The notes beneath the pieces are model-generated. The model saw only the letters and a list, made by a program, of their open reading frames with translations. It made no database searches and was not told where the DNA came from. Positions 21,771 to 32,313 of a stretch of 64,000 nucleotides of DNA are shown one piece after another. This DNA comes from Oopsacas minuta. Its lineage: Eukaryota > Porifera > Hexactinellida > Lyssacinosida > Leucopsacidae. Numbering within the stretch: position 1 is the first letter of the stretch; each line of letters starts with the position of its first letter. Where the stretch lies: the NCBI GenBank assembly GCA_024704765.1, contig JAKMXF010000266.1, positions 124,001-188,000 on the forward strand, given 5' to 3'. A program made the translations under genes and the position numbers.

Positions 21771-22548
21771 TTCAAATGATGCTAAGTTTGCTCAAAAAAC
21801 TAAATTTTGGTATCAAATAAATTGAATAAAACATAGCCAGCCTTTACAATACTACTTATAGAAATAGAAAAGAGTTGTGGTTGGGTAAATAGGAATTCAG
21901 TGATAATCGTGATATCATATAATAACTAACCAATATGATAAATTCCAAAACTTCCAACACGTTACTAGGATAAATCGTACGACAAACACAATAGATAACA
22001 ATACAATTTAGATGGTACAGTATTGTCTTATACGCTGTAACCTGAGACTATTCAACATGAAAAGTTGTGAACCTTTTCATGTTGAATATCTTAATTGCAT
22101 AACTATCCTATTATGCAATTAAGATTAGGTCAGATTAATTAGGAGACGACAAAATTGATTGTATACTAAAACATTTGCATTTGGAGGTTATGAGTTCACG
22201 TACAATTAACACATAGTAACTATATTATCACTTCTGACTCTATAAGGGAAATTATGTAATAAGCCATTGGGCAAGAAGTACAATGAAATCAATTATTGTG
22301 TCACAATATTTTGAATCAAGATAGTAAGCCTAATCATGACCTAACTGTTAATATGGCCTTTTGATAAATATCAAGACGAAATATACCAGATGGTATGTTC
22401 ATGAATGGCATTTAGTATCGTCTGAATACGTCAATTAATTTGGGATAACCATTTTACAATTTCAGAATACAATTATACAGAATTAGCTTAATAAGTTATG
22501 ATTGAGGGAATATACGTATATTTGATACATAAAATTCGCCCATAATAA
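21771..22548. other. Intergenic region, 778 bp, with paired hairpins
   Basis: Lies between the start of the giant coiled-coil gene and the stop of the PNPLA6/7-like gene, both on the minus strand. No exon seen. Two adjacent perfect inverted repeats sit at 22051-22125 and are listed separately. Confidence 0.5.
22051..22125. repeat. Two adjacent perfect hairpins with 8-nt loops
   Basis: Hairpin 1: arm TTCAACATGAAAAG at 22051-22064 and its exact complement at 22073-22086, loop TTGTGAAC. One base later, hairpin 2: arm ATCTTAATTGCATAA at 22088-22102 and its exact complement at 22111-22125, loop CTATCCTA. Stems are 14 and 15 bp with no mismatch, and both loops are 8 nt. The two stems are unrelated in sequence. 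No gene is attached. Confidence 0.85.
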
Positions 22549-25500
22549 TTAGGATGTTTGATTGACATCCTCAGTACTGGTGGCTCGACTATGTATAGAA
22601 CTTTCAGTGTTATTCTCTGAGTCAGAAATAAGCACAGGATCGGAAGCACACTTGTGAAAACATCCCGATTCTATATCCACTGCCACATCAGGACTTGACC
22701 AATACCCCATGATATCACAGGTGGGAGTTGGGTTAGCTAGTATGTTAGTAACTGAAGTGAGGGAAGCTAGGTTGGAAAGAGATCTGAGCCTTGAAAAACC
22801 TTCGTCTTTCTGTTTAGGAAATGGAATTGAGTAGAATTTGGTTCCATGTTGTGGTCTCTCAGACTGGTGAGTTGATATAGAGAACATTTTCCGCATCATC
22901 TTTGGGTTCTTTTTCCAGCTTTCAGCTATTGATTTCATTTTATCATGCCCGATATCCACAAGCTCATTGTGCGAAGAAAACTGTAGTAGTCCGAATCTCC
23001 CTAAAGACGGTCGTATATACTCACAATCTGATGCTTTCACTTCGTCTAATTGCTGTACTGAAGCAACGAACGTCAGGCCCCGTTGAATATCACCCATAGA
23101 TGGTATGTTAATTTTTCCTGTAAACGGGACCCATTTCTTCCATAGAATCCACCAACCACTCAAACTATAGCCATAATTTGTAAAATTATTCACAACTTCA
23201 GACGATACATCAACAGCTATAACTGTTTTAGCGCCTAATATCTTGATGACGTCAGCAGGAAGATTATTCAGATAGCCCCCGTCGACTAGCAGATTACCCT
23301 CGTGCGGCTCACAAATAGGCGGGAAATAACCAGTTAATGTCATGCTAGCACGAACATACGGCCATAACGGTCCGTTCTGATGCACACGCATTCTATTCTC
23401 AGAAATATCTGTGGTAATACAGAAGAATGGAATCCAAAGATCTTCGATCATATGATCACCCAATGCGGTTCGAATTATGTTGTTGAAATGTGAACCTGTC
23501 AGTACTGAAGTGAATGGAATTGTGACGTCAGTAATTTGGCGCCAATGTTTAGACAATGACTTGAATAGATCACTAGACATTTCTTCAACTTGCCTATAGT
23601 CACGTGCCTGGCATAACATGGCTCCAATGCATGCACCCATACTGGTGCCACCCACGATATCAATTGGTATGTCTGATTCCATTAGAGCTTTTATAACCCC
23701 CACATGTGCTCCTCCCCTAGCACCACCTCCACCCAACACCAGGCCAACGGAGCTGCCAGTCAGCCAGCGTGCTAACCGGCAGATATCACTTCGTGGCGAA
23801 ATCCTCTTAAACATATTTTCATCATCATCAGTCTCCGATTCAGGGTTCTGATCGATTTCTTGGAAAAGATAGTCTGGACAACGGATATGAAATCTTCCAC
23901 TACAATACCCAACTTCCTTCAACCACGAAGCTGTACCTTTAGGAATAACAGTAGATTCTCTATGCAGTAATACTAAAGCTCTTTGCACTAGGTTTTGAGT
24001 TGTATTTAGTTGCTTTACGATAGGACCTATCGTAGGACCATTTTCTGCTGTATCCACTATAAGAATACAATCTGCTTGTCTTAAACATCTTTTGGTCCAA
24101 CTAGTTAATCTAGCATCAGCTTGATATAACAACAATTCACTATCTTCTTCCTGTCTTTCTAGCCATGTGATAAAGTGGTAATCATGCGCGATTTTAAACA
24201 AGTTCTGACTGAAAGATTTTTGCACAGAGTAACTTGATAAAAGCCGCGAACTCCCGAATTTGTTAGTTGCTAACAAGAGCCATTCAGAAAATCGGGATAT
24301 AGGCACATTTGAGTTTGCTGCGATTATCGCGACTGTTGACACATTCTTATTACCAAGAAAGTATTGTAAATCACTACTAGGCAGCTTATTAGCAACTGGT
24401 ACTTTCTTATAAGAACCAAGTACTTTTTCTCCCAACAACTGTATTAATCTGTACACAACTTGTGGAGCTTTTACTTTAATCCAATTCAACAGACCAGTTG
24501 GTAAAGACACTAAATGAGTGTCACGAATAGCATACACGGTTGTAGCGTACGGAGATTTGGTCATAACTTCAACCATTCCGACTATATCTCCTCTCCCGAA
24601 CTCTTCAATCAGTTCTTTGTTACCCTTCTCGTTTGCTATGAAAGATCTTAAACGGCCGCTTAACACAATATAAGCAGAATCAGAGGAATCATCTTGCTTA
24701 TATAAAACTACACCAGCATCTAACGGCACCCAATTCAAAGCAAAATCAATCTGTCGCATGAAGGGAGATAGTCTGTTAATAATACTACTAGCCATTGGTA
24801 TTAGTACATGAGGTTCTTCCTTGAAAATGCTAAATAGCATAGGTTTTGACAGTAAAATCAATTGTACGTCTGTTAATGTAGTTAGTGTAGCAATGCTGGG
24901 CTCACCAGTTAGCATAGATAGTACAGCTTCAAACTCCCCAGCATGTACACAGTATAATTTTATAGGGATATCATCTGGGTTCCTGCTAGTGCATACCAGC
25001 TTACCACTGTACACGTAGTATACGAAGTCTTTTAACTCTCCCTCGGAGTATACTATAGTTCCTTTGGGCATGGTTATTAATTGGGTCATTCTATTAATGG
25101 CTGTTGCATCTTGTAATTGAAATATCTGAGCGAGAGCTTGCCTTCCTTTTTCCAGAGCTTTTGATTCTTCTTTATCAATTTCATTCGTATTTTCCTCTTG
25201 AGAATTATAATATTCTTCCTCAGTGATTAATAGCAGATCGGATATTGATGTAGGATTTAGTCTAGCTTGATGCAGAAAAGTATCAAAATCTGTTGATTGC
25301 TGTTCCTCCAGTGAAAAGCGTACGGAAGAATTCTTTTTTCGCGGAGAGACTAAATCTTTTTTGGGGGTGAGAGGCGAGTTATCATTGGTATAAGGAGCTT
25401 TATAATCTTGCAATAGCACAGCTTGTAAATCCAAATACTTATGCAAAGCAAGGAAATTTATTCGCATCAAATTAAGCGCTAATACTTGTAGAATGCGGAG

Positions 25501-26319
25501 GAATGTATCAGGATTTTTAGATAAAAATCCTTTAAAATATTCAACTTTCAGCTTTATCACTGTAGAATCTACCATTGCCTGTGCAGCTACTGTTTTGTAT
25601 ATTTGTGTATAACCTACTAGTTCTGCACTCAAACTAAGTAAACTATACACAGGATGTCCTTCTTCTACTTCGCTTATCACCAAATCTTGCTGATGCTCCA
25701 GGATATGAATACCAATTTTACCTTTGAATACTACATAAATGCTATCTTCCTTATTACCAGGACGGAATAGCCAAGCTCCTGCAGGTACAAACTGTGTCTC
25801 TACAGATTTGCAAAGTTCCATAAACATAGGTTTTTCATAATGTCCGAAAATTTGGAGATTTTTGAGGAGCAGGGAAACTTCTCTGGGAAGTGGAGTTGGT
25901 AGCGCGTCTATGTTCATATCTTCAAGAGGGTCAAAGTACTCTTGTGGTGGTCCTGAAGGGATTGAGGCTGGCTGTACGTCAGAAACACTCAATATGCGTT
26001 TCATAACACCAATGAATTGATCACGTTTTCTAACATTACGTTTACGCTTATTAAAGCCATTCTGGTTTGGCGAATTTTTGTCAGTGTTTTCTGCTTGGGA
26101 ACCAATCTTGTAATGTTTTAAACTAAAAGGTGAGAATCTTCTCCGATTTGGACGTCTTGAAATCGTGACTGTGTGGTGTGAAGTATTATCTGCATTTCGA
26201 ATCAAGAACCAGTAAATGAGGAAGAAGAAGAGTGATAGAATTATTATATTTTTCGTTTCAAGGTAGTAGAGTAACCCAGTAGTATAACTAGATCCATTAG
26301 TCATTAAATCATTAGGCAT
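22549..26319 (-). CDS. PNPLA6: Neuropathy target esterase-like lysophospholipase (PNPLA6/PNPLA7)
   Basis: Single exon, 1256 aa, close to vertebrate family lengths (about 1300). The N-terminal membrane anchor is at about residues 25-40 (NIIILSLFFFLIYWFLI). Three cyclic-nucleotide-binding-like domains follow, at about 145-270, 392-510 and 528-630. The patatin domain begins near 850 with the oxyanion-hole glycine loop (LVLGGGGARGGAHVG). The nucleophile Ser is in GTSMG near 891, and the catalytic Asp is in DGG near 1012, so the Ser-Asp dyad is intact. The family hydrolyses lysophosphatidylcholine and phosphatidylcholine on the ER face and keeps membranes in balance. I cannot separate PNPLA6 from PNPLA7; an invertebrate single-copy gene would be ancestral to both. 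Confidence 0.95.
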   Translation of the reverse strand: MPNDLMTNGSSYTTGLLYYLETKNIIILSLFFFLIYWFLIRNADNTSHHTVTISRRPNRRRFSPFSLKHYKIGSQAENTDKNSPNQNGFNKRKRNVRKRDQFIGVMKRILSVSDVQPASIPSGPPQEYFDPLEDMNIDALPTPLPREVSLLLKNLQIFGHYEKPMFMELCKSVETQFVPAGAWLFRPGNKEDSIYVVFKGKIGIHILEHQQDLVISEVEEGHPVYSLLSLSAELVGYTQIYKTVAAQAMVDSTVIKLKVEYFKGFLSKNPDTFLRILQVLALNLMRINFLALHKYLDLQAVLLQDYKAPYTNDNSPLTPKKDLVSPRKKNSSVRFSLEEQQSTDFDTFLHQARLNPTSISDLLLITEEEYYNSQEENTNEIDKEESKALEKGRQALAQIFQLQDATAINRMTQLITMPKGTIVYSEGELKDFVYYVYSGKLVCTSRNPDDIPIKLYCVHAGEFEAVLSMLTGEPSIATLTTLTDVQLILLSKPMLFSIFKEEPHVLIPMASSIINRLSPFMRQIDFALNWVPLDAGVVLYKQDDSSDSAYIVLSGRLRSFIANEKGNKELIEEFGRGDIVGMVEVMTKSPYATTVYAIRDTHLVSLPTGLLNWIKVKAPQVVYRLIQLLGEKVLGSYKKVPVANKLPSSDLQYFLGNKNVSTVAIIAANSNVPISRFSEWLLLATNKFGSSRLLSSYSVQKSFSQNLFKIAHDYHFITWLERQEEDSELLLYQADARLTSWTKRCLRQADCILIVDTAENGPTIGPIVKQLNTTQNLVQRALVLLHRESTVIPKGTASWLKEVGYCSGRFHIRCPDYLFQEIDQNPESETDDDENMFKRISPRSDICRLARWLTGSSVGLVLGGGGARGGAHVGVIKALMESDIPIDIVGGTSMGACIGAMLCQARDYRQVEEMSSDLFKSLSKHWRQITDVTIPFTSVLTGSHFNNIIRTALGDHMIEDLWIPFFCITTDISENRMRVHQNGPLWPYVRASMTLTGYFPPICEPHEGNLLVDGGYLNNLPADVIKILGAKTVIAVDVSSEVVNNFTNYGYSLSGWWILWKKWVPFTGKINIPSMGDIQRGLTFVASVQQLDEVKASDCEYIRPSLGRFGLLQFSSHNELVDIGHDKMKSIAESWKKNPKMMRKMFSISTHQSERPQHGTKFYSIPFPKQKDEGFSRLRSLSNLASLTSVTNILANPTPTCDIMGYWSSPDVAVDIESGCFHKCASDPVLISDSENNTESSIHSRATSTEDVNQTS

Positions 26320-27044
26320 GTCGACGATTTTCCCTAACTTTTCAAATTCGTCTTTTTATACATGTAAAACGTGGTATTACGCTATAGTCAGTGCATTATT
26401 CATAATTACACCACCATAACATCTAACAATCTAAATATTAATACAGAATATATTGAATAAGGATACGTAGATGGATGTAATTGAATTGGTCTACCCTGTG
26501 AATTACTCTGCATTGCTAACGAAATTGGCGAATAGACGTACGTACGTGTGTTAAGTTGTATGCCTATTTCATAATATGCTGACCTGCGTAATTAACGTAT
26601 TCTTAGTAATTTATTCAATTATTAATAATTACAGTCGAGTTCGTTTGCAAACTATCAACTTGTATTTCTCACGAATTTCAGTTGCTAATACCCGAAGTTG
26701 CAAAAAGGGGAATACAAAATCTTCACTTGGGAGCTGAAAATAGGTTGCTAATATGCGAAAATTGTTAATAAGTGAACTCTATTGTAATACCTAAACGTAA
26801 AATCATGTGTCCTGATTTTTGGGAGCAAACATACAATAATCTGTTTGATGATATAGCTATAGTTCAAGGAATTAGCAAAGATTTAGACTTTTCCTGTGAT
26901 GCGTAGAAATATAATGAATCTGGATGAGCTATTAGCTATTGATAATCAGAATAACAGCTGTAAAACTAATATTATCCAATAAATGTAATTACAGTCTATA
27001 CCTATGTAGAGTTTATACTTCTCAATGCAAACTGACTGTATAGG
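26320..27044. other. Intergenic region, 725 bp, with two copies of a 16-bp motif
   Basis: Between the divergent upstream side of the PNPLA6/7-like gene and the stop codon of POMP. No exon supported. The motif GTTGCTAATANNCGAA occurs at 26681-26696 and 26744-26759; a third copy is in a U2AF2 intron at 52550-52565. Confidence 0.45.
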
Positions 27045-28010
27045 TCACCATTTCTTATTCCCTGATTTACTCAATAACTGTTCACCAATCATCCTGCTGG
27101 ATGGTTCTTCCTCGAAGTATTCAGGCGCTAATTAAGTGTGATAAAATACAGAAAATGTTTGAAAAAAATTAACCTTACGATGTAAATAGTCCTCAAAGCC
27201 TATCGTCGTATCTTTTCCAAGTAGTACATCTAAGCTGATAGAGTTACTTTGTAGCGGTGGAAGCCGTTGATTCTATGTAAAATAGGAATACTTGTATGAA
27301 ACTAAAATAAACGCGATTAGCCGTATATTAATTATATACCTTGGATGCTATGTGTCTCTCAAATTCCAAAATCATTGGAAAACTGATTCCGTAAGTGGTT
27401 CTTAGAAGATCGAGTTTGAGATCTTCTTGTTTGAGATCATACTAATAAATGTATACATAACTATTAATACGAATTTCCAAATAAGAAGAACAAATATTTA
27501 CACAAAATAAGGTCAGTTCGATACGTATTCAATTGCCATTCCACCGGTTAATACTCCAGATAAAGCAAACAAGTTTTGGTGTTCATATTAACGAGCTTCC
27601 ACCGTAATTATAAGTACCACAAGAACTCACATTTTTCTCTCCAACTTCCAAAGGATGTGCAACTGCCAACTCATTCTTTACTTTCTGATATCTATTATTG
27701 TATAAAACTGATACAATACAAATTTTATATTGATAAAGCTGACAACCTACATAATAGAACTGTAAGACTAATCATTTACTGATAAAAAGTGAAATGAAAG
27801 TAGAATATAATCATAAACCACATGCCATGAGTGTAATGCACACATGATATCCGTCTGAATAATATTAACTAACCCTTGAGAGATGGGATGAAGCGTTTCA
27901 GGAGGTTGAGGGACTTGACTGACTACAGTTTTCGTTACAGAAGTTGTTGACTAATGAGAAATAACGTAAAATATGACATTTATAAGATATTAATTCAATA
28001 TTCTCACCAT
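27045..28010 (-). CDS. POMP: Proteasome maturation protein (POMP/UMP1)
   Basis: Six small exons on the minus strand that a simple frame scan misses: 28008-28010 (only the ATG), 27874-27950, 27631-27691, 27340-27441, 27179-27272, 27045-27127. All boundaries are GT-AG and phases agree, giving 139 aa (human 141). Diagnostic matches are KNELAVAHPLEVGEKN, which aligns to KNELLPSHPLELSEKN of POMP, and QRLPPLQSNSISLDVL with KDTTIGFEDYL, which align to QRLPFLSSSNLSLDVL and NDETIGFEDIL. POMP is the assembly chaperone of the 20S core particle and is degraded when the proteasome matures. The C-terminus is more divergent (PEYFEEEPSSRMIGEQLL). RPAP3 follows 264 bp away on the same strand, upstream. Confidence 0.93.
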
Positions 28011-28274
28011 TTTATAGCGTGTGGGAGATTAACAAATTGATAAGAGTGCTACTAATCAATAAATTAGTAGGAAAATTCAGCTATTTATTCTGGAATTATT
28101 TAGTGAAAAAAATGGAGCATATTTTAAAATTCGAAAAAGTGCAAAAAGCCAATTTTATCGCCATACTGATGGTATAATATCCACAATATGAAAATAAAAT
28201 TCTAGTAATAATGATCATTGGTAGCTAATGGTTACTAAAATTCAAAATCGGCAATTACGTAATCTCATACTTTC

Positions 28275-29872
28275 CTAATGAAGTGAAATGCTATAGAGTT
28301 TGGCTAATACAGAAAGATCAGCAGAAGAATCCTTGATATTCTGAAAAAGCTGCTGACAGCGAGCTTTATCCTCTTTCGACAGAAACATAGTCGCTACATT
28401 GAATCTAGGAACCTGAGCAATATACGTTAATTCCTCCAGATAAGTTAATTCGTTATGTATGTAGAAATCAGTGAATAATCGTAGGAGATGTGTTAGACCA
28501 TCATTTTCAAGAAATTGTACTAATAGCTTAGGATATTGATTGGGTGGAATTGAGTGGAAGTATTTGAAAAATAATTCTGGCTCTTTTTTCAATGTTTTCC
28601 AATTATTCATGAATTGAGATGAGTTAGTAGTGGGTGCAGTTGGTACTGTAATGGGTCTTGGAGGGGAGCTAGGTAGAGCTACTTTACGCACGATTTTCTG
28701 TACATTTTCAGGCTCATGGTGTGGTGTATCTTCTTTAGAAGTTTCGAATATTTCCGACATTATTTCAGTGCTACTTTTCGGGATTCTCTCTCCATCATCC
28801 GATTCAGTTCCACTCCCACTCCCAACTTCTTCGATTTGAACTTTGATCATCGGTTTTTTAGACATTAAATGTTGAGGCTTTTCAACTGCTTTAAACTGTC
28901 CTTCTAACTCAGGATTAAGATTCACATGTATTTTATGGATATAATCTTTAGCCGGTTGATTATTGGGTTCTAATTCTAAACAATTATTGAAATCAGATCT
29001 AGCTGCTTCGTAATGTTCTAAATTGTACCTTGCTAGTCCTCTACGATAGAGAGCCTTCACATTCTTTGGGTTGCTATGGAGTACATCCGTACAGTCCTGC
29101 TCAGCTGCTGCGTATTTATCAATCTTTATGAGAGCTAGTGCTCTGTTCGTGAGAGTAGATTCTGAGTGAGGATTCATCTGGATTGATCTACTGTAGTGCT
29201 CAATTGCTTCTCTGTATTTCATGGCTTTGAAATGTTCATTACCTTGAAATTATAAATTTTCAACTATATATCGTAATGATATTAGAAAGGTTAGGAATAG
29301 TGTGGCCAGATTATATAGTGCATGCCACAAACTTGAATTCTGATGCTAAGTTTATGCCATAAGTCTAATGCCAAAAAGCCAAAATCTATGAACTCTGTTC
29401 ATGACCTGTCAACACTGGCTTGTTTTCACAATTTATATTTACTCTCACCTATCTTTCTTTCTGCTTCAGCTCTCTCCTCCTGAATCTCCTCATCGTCTCT
29501 CCCAGAATTATCAGAATTATCCTCTACTTCAGATTCAGAACTACTATCCATCTCTTGTAATGCACCATCTACATCTAACTTATCCCAAGCTGAGTAATCA
29601 TATGCATTGATTTTATCTTTCCGTTTTCCTTTCTTATTTATATCTTTCTTACTTTCATTCTTTTGTCTTTGTTTTTGTTTTAGAGATATGTTTGATGCGT
29701 TTCTAACTGGAGGTATCGTTGGTTTCAGAATAGATTTTGAATCAGAGATCGATCGGTCCTTCTGTTTACTGTCACTTTCCCAGTTATCTAACTCTCGCAA
29801 ATAATCTTGTAATTCACTCGCGTTTATTCTAACTTGATTTTGTAAATTGAAAGCTTTTGATTCCGCAGACAT
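28275..29872 (-). CDS. RPAP3: RNA polymerase II-associated protein 3 (RPAP3), short form with one TPR block
   Basis: Two exons, 29449-29872 and 28275-29242, 463 aa. The N-terminus (LQNQVRINASELQDYLREL, then SYDYEAW-like NAYDYSAWDKLDVD) matches RPAP3. A single TPR block of three repeats spans the exon junction (IGNEHFKAMKYREAIEHY to LELEPNNQPAKDYI). The conserved RPAP3 C-terminal domain is at about 350-450 (YFHSIPPNQYPKLLVQFL, FYIHNELTYLEEL). RPAP3 recruits HSP90 to the R2TP complex for assembly of RNA polymerase II, snoRNPs and PIKKs. Human RPAP3 has two TPR blocks and 665 aa; here one is missing. The start at 29872 (MSAESKAF) is chosen because an acceptor-like TTATTTCAG precedes it and homology begins there. 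Confidence 0.92.
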
Positions 29873-30061
29873 TTCTTTCGAATCTGAAATAAATACTAAT
29901 TGGTTAGATAAACTTTCATCAAAGCAAATTGAAAGATATATCACATTTTCACTGTAACTTAACTATGGATAAGCCAGAACTAGAAATAAATCAATCTATT
30001 AGATGCTAAGAATTTGATTTTTTCCATTTTCTTATATTAATTTCTTCCTCTAGCAATTTTC
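29873..30061. promoter_or_regulatory. Divergent promoter region RPAP3 / HSD17B10
   Basis: The two start codons point away from each other across 189 bp, so both core promoters must lie in or overlap this stretch. Acceptor-like tracts directly before both ATGs suggest that part of it is a 5' UTR intron on each side. No specific factor site is claimed. Confidence 0.45.
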
Positions 30062-30934
30062 ATGAAACCCTTAGTAGCAATCGTAACAGGTGGAGCCTCT
30101 GGGCTAGGTAGAGGCACTGTAGCACGGCTAGTACGTAACGGAGCTAAAGGGGTGGTTATAGCCGACCTACCCACAGTGGATGGAGATAAAGTTGCTAAAG
30201 AAATTGGAGGAAATTGCTTGTTTGCACCCTGTGATGTCACTACAGAAAATGGAGTCCAATCAGCTATTGAGTTAGCTAAAGGTAAATTCGGGAATTTGAC
30301 AGTAGTAGTCAATTGTGCTGGAGTTGCAATTGCAAAGAAAACACTATCATCCAAAGGACCACATCCCCTAGACGAATTTAATAAAGTTATACAGGTTTGT
30401 ATATTGTTTTTGCAGTATAGTCAACTCCTGTTCCCTTGAGCTTCGATATAACAGGAGTTGATTGTACTACTACTGGTAAAAATTTAATACCGACATATTT
30501 AGGTGAATGTAATCGGTACATTCAACACCGTCCGTCTAGCTGCTTTAGCAATGTCAAAGAACGACGCTTATACCCCAGATGGAGAGAGAGGAGTTATAGT
30601 TAACACGGCAAGCGTTGCTGCTTTTGAAGGACAAAAGGGTCAAGCAGCTTATTCAGCAAGCAAGGGAGCTATAGCGGGTATGACACTGCCTTTGAGCAGA
30701 GATCTAGCTAAGCATGGAATTAGAGTTTGTACAATTGCTCCTGGCTTGTTTATGACACCAATGCTAGCAGGGTTACCTCAGAAAGAGAGAGATAGATTAT
30801 CCTCAGTGATACCATTCCCAGCTAGACTAGGAGATGTAGATGAATATGCAAAATTGGTAGAGTCTATAATAGACAATAATATGTTGAATGGGGAAGTAAT
30901 TCGGCTTGATGGTGCTGTACGTCTACCTTACTAA
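30062..30934 (+). CDS. HSD17B10: 3-hydroxyacyl-CoA dehydrogenase type 2 (short-chain dehydrogenase)
   Basis: Two exons, 30062-30394 and 30503-30934, 254 aa (human 261). The Rossmann glycine motif [10 protein letters not shown] is at the N-terminus, NCAG at about residue 89, and the active-site set is NTASVAAF (Ser) with AAYSASKG (Tyr and Lys). The order and spacing, with [17 protein letters not shown] and [10 protein letters not shown], match HSD17B10. That enzyme is a mitochondrial NAD-dependent dehydrogenase of isoleucine breakdown and also a subunit of mitochondrial RNase P. The intron carries a 53-bp copy of the local inverted-repeat element. An AATAAA at 30998-31003 is a good poly(A) signal. 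Confidence 0.93.
30415..30467. mobile_element. MITE-like inverted-repeat element (copy B), minimal
   Basis: A 53-bp element inside the HSD17B10 intron. The left arm contains TCAACTCCTGTT and the right arm its complement AACAGGAGTTGA, with GTATAG and TTGTAC at the outer ends. The middle CCCTTGAGCTTCGATAT is the subterminal block seen in the longer copies. Confidence 0.65.
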
Positions 30935-31252
30935 ATTATATGATACGCCTCGTACTTATTAGTCTATTATCTTCAAATAATCATTTTTATTCGGAAAAAT
31001 AAACTTCGATTTTGATTTGTTTGGGGTGGAAAATTATTTTAGTGATAAATAATTAAGCCCCAGTATATGTAATTATGATGTCGAGAATTGTCCTGAGACA
31101 CAATTTTCGTGAAGATGGCACTCTGACATACATTTTTGCAATTTTGAGCATATAAAACGGAGTTATAGTTTTCGAGATATGGCTATGCAAAGTTGTTGAT
31201 CCACAAGCAATTGTGACATAACTGAATTATACAATTTTCAGATTAGCATATA
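30935..31252. other. Intergenic region, 318 bp, HSD17B10 to FKBP2-like
   Basis: Holds the poly(A) signal of HSD17B10 (AATAAA, 30998-31003) and the upstream region of the FKBP gene. No exon seen. Confidence 0.45.
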
Positions 31253-31675
31253 ATGAAAGTAACATCCCTTATATTGTATACGCTATTACTCGTTTATTTG
31301 GCTACATGTGAAGGTGAACAACCAAAAAAGGTACAGATAGGAATAAAGAAGAGAGTTGAGAATTGTGTTAGGAAATCAAAGAGAGGTGACTCACTATCTA
31401 TGCACTATGCAGGTACACTAGAGGATGGAAAAGAATTTGATAGTTCGTATTCTAGAAATAAGCCGTTTACATTTACCCTTGGTGCGGGACAAGTTATAAA
31501 GGGGTGGGACCAAGGACTGTTGAACATGTGTGAAGGTGAAAAGAGGAAGTTGGTTATCCCACCTGAACTGGGGTACGGCGACAGGGGAGCTCCACCCTCT
31601 ATTCCAGGGGGAGCAACTCTGATATTCGAGGTAGAGCTGATCTCAATCGAAACGAAGAGTTCCAAAGAACTCTAA
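31253..31675 (+). CDS. FKBP2: FKBP2-like ER peptidyl-prolyl isomerase
   Basis: Single exon, 140 aa, the size of FKBP13. A signal peptide covers about residues 1-20 ([16 protein letters not shown]). One FKBP domain runs from about 35 to 134, with [38 protein letters not shown] and [19 protein letters not shown]; these include the aromatic pocket residues of the family. The C-terminus ends SKEL, similar to the retention-like RTEL of human FKBP2. It should act as a proline isomerase in the ER lumen and bind FK506-type macrolides. An acceptor-like TTTTCAG 12-17 bp before the ATG suggests a 5' UTR intron. Confidence 0.92.
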   Translation: MKVTSLILYTLLLVYLATCEGEQPKKVQIGIKKRVENCVRKSKRGDSLSMHYAGTLEDGKEFDSSYSRNKPFTFTLGAGQVIKGWDQGLLNMCEGEKRKLVIPPELGYGDRGAPPSIPGGATLIFEVELISIETKSSKEL

Positions 31676-32313
31676 ATTTGATTGACAATATTGTTTTAGA
31701 AATTTCAGATTTATAATAGACATCTTACTATAGCTCTAGGGAAATATAAATAGGTATTGTGTATATCTTATTCAACCAATGCAGGACTTCAACTTTTATA
31801 ACTAAAATCAATTATACCGTAGCATACCATTGACAGGGATATCTACTGGTTGGCCACGTAGCTCTATCCAGTGCAAGGAGCTTAGGTTTTCCTATGAGGT
31901 ATAGTCCTGCACTCTGTCCTACATACAGTTTGCCACTCCTTCTGTACAAGGAGACGGTAATGCACTGCATATTCCTTGTACTTCTAAGAGTATTACGCTC
32001 TTAGGGGATAAACCATGCAAGGCACATTGATATGTTCCTACATGAATGATACTATTATGTTTGTATTACTAATGCAAGCATTCTCCATAAATATGTTCGT
32101 AGCCACCGTTGATATTTGACAATCATTATTTCTTTTAATTTTTATACAAATTACCACGCAATCTAACCTACGTATTATGATGCGAATAATTTAGTATATG
32201 TATCCAGCATAATTCTCTGTAATTGTAAACGTATTACTTATGATCTACGTGGAGTTCTGACCCTATAAAATTACATTGTTTATTATATTCGTTAGAATAT
32301 AATTGTTCTTATT
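31676..32313. other. Intergenic region, 638 bp
   Basis: No exon supported. A cluster of short inverted repeats at 31870-32022 is listed separately. The remainder is AT-rich spacer before Rab4. Confidence 0.45.
31870..32022. repeat. Cluster of nested short inverted repeats
   Basis: AGTGCAAGGA at 31870-31879 pairs with TCCTGCACT at 31905-31913 with one bulge. GTACAAGGA at 31944-31952 pairs exactly with TCCTTGTAC at 31973-31981. CTAAGAG at 31984-31990 pairs exactly with CTCTTAG at 31998-32004 across a 7-nt loop, and CCTTGTA outside it faces TGCAAGG. The GC content here is visibly higher than its surroundings. It could be a structured RNA or a decayed mobile element; I recognise neither. Confidence 0.45.

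Noticed and set aside
27576..27782. Plus-strand 68-codon frame
   Set aside because: It overlaps POMP exon 3 on the opposite strand, which is supported by strong homology and correct splice sites.
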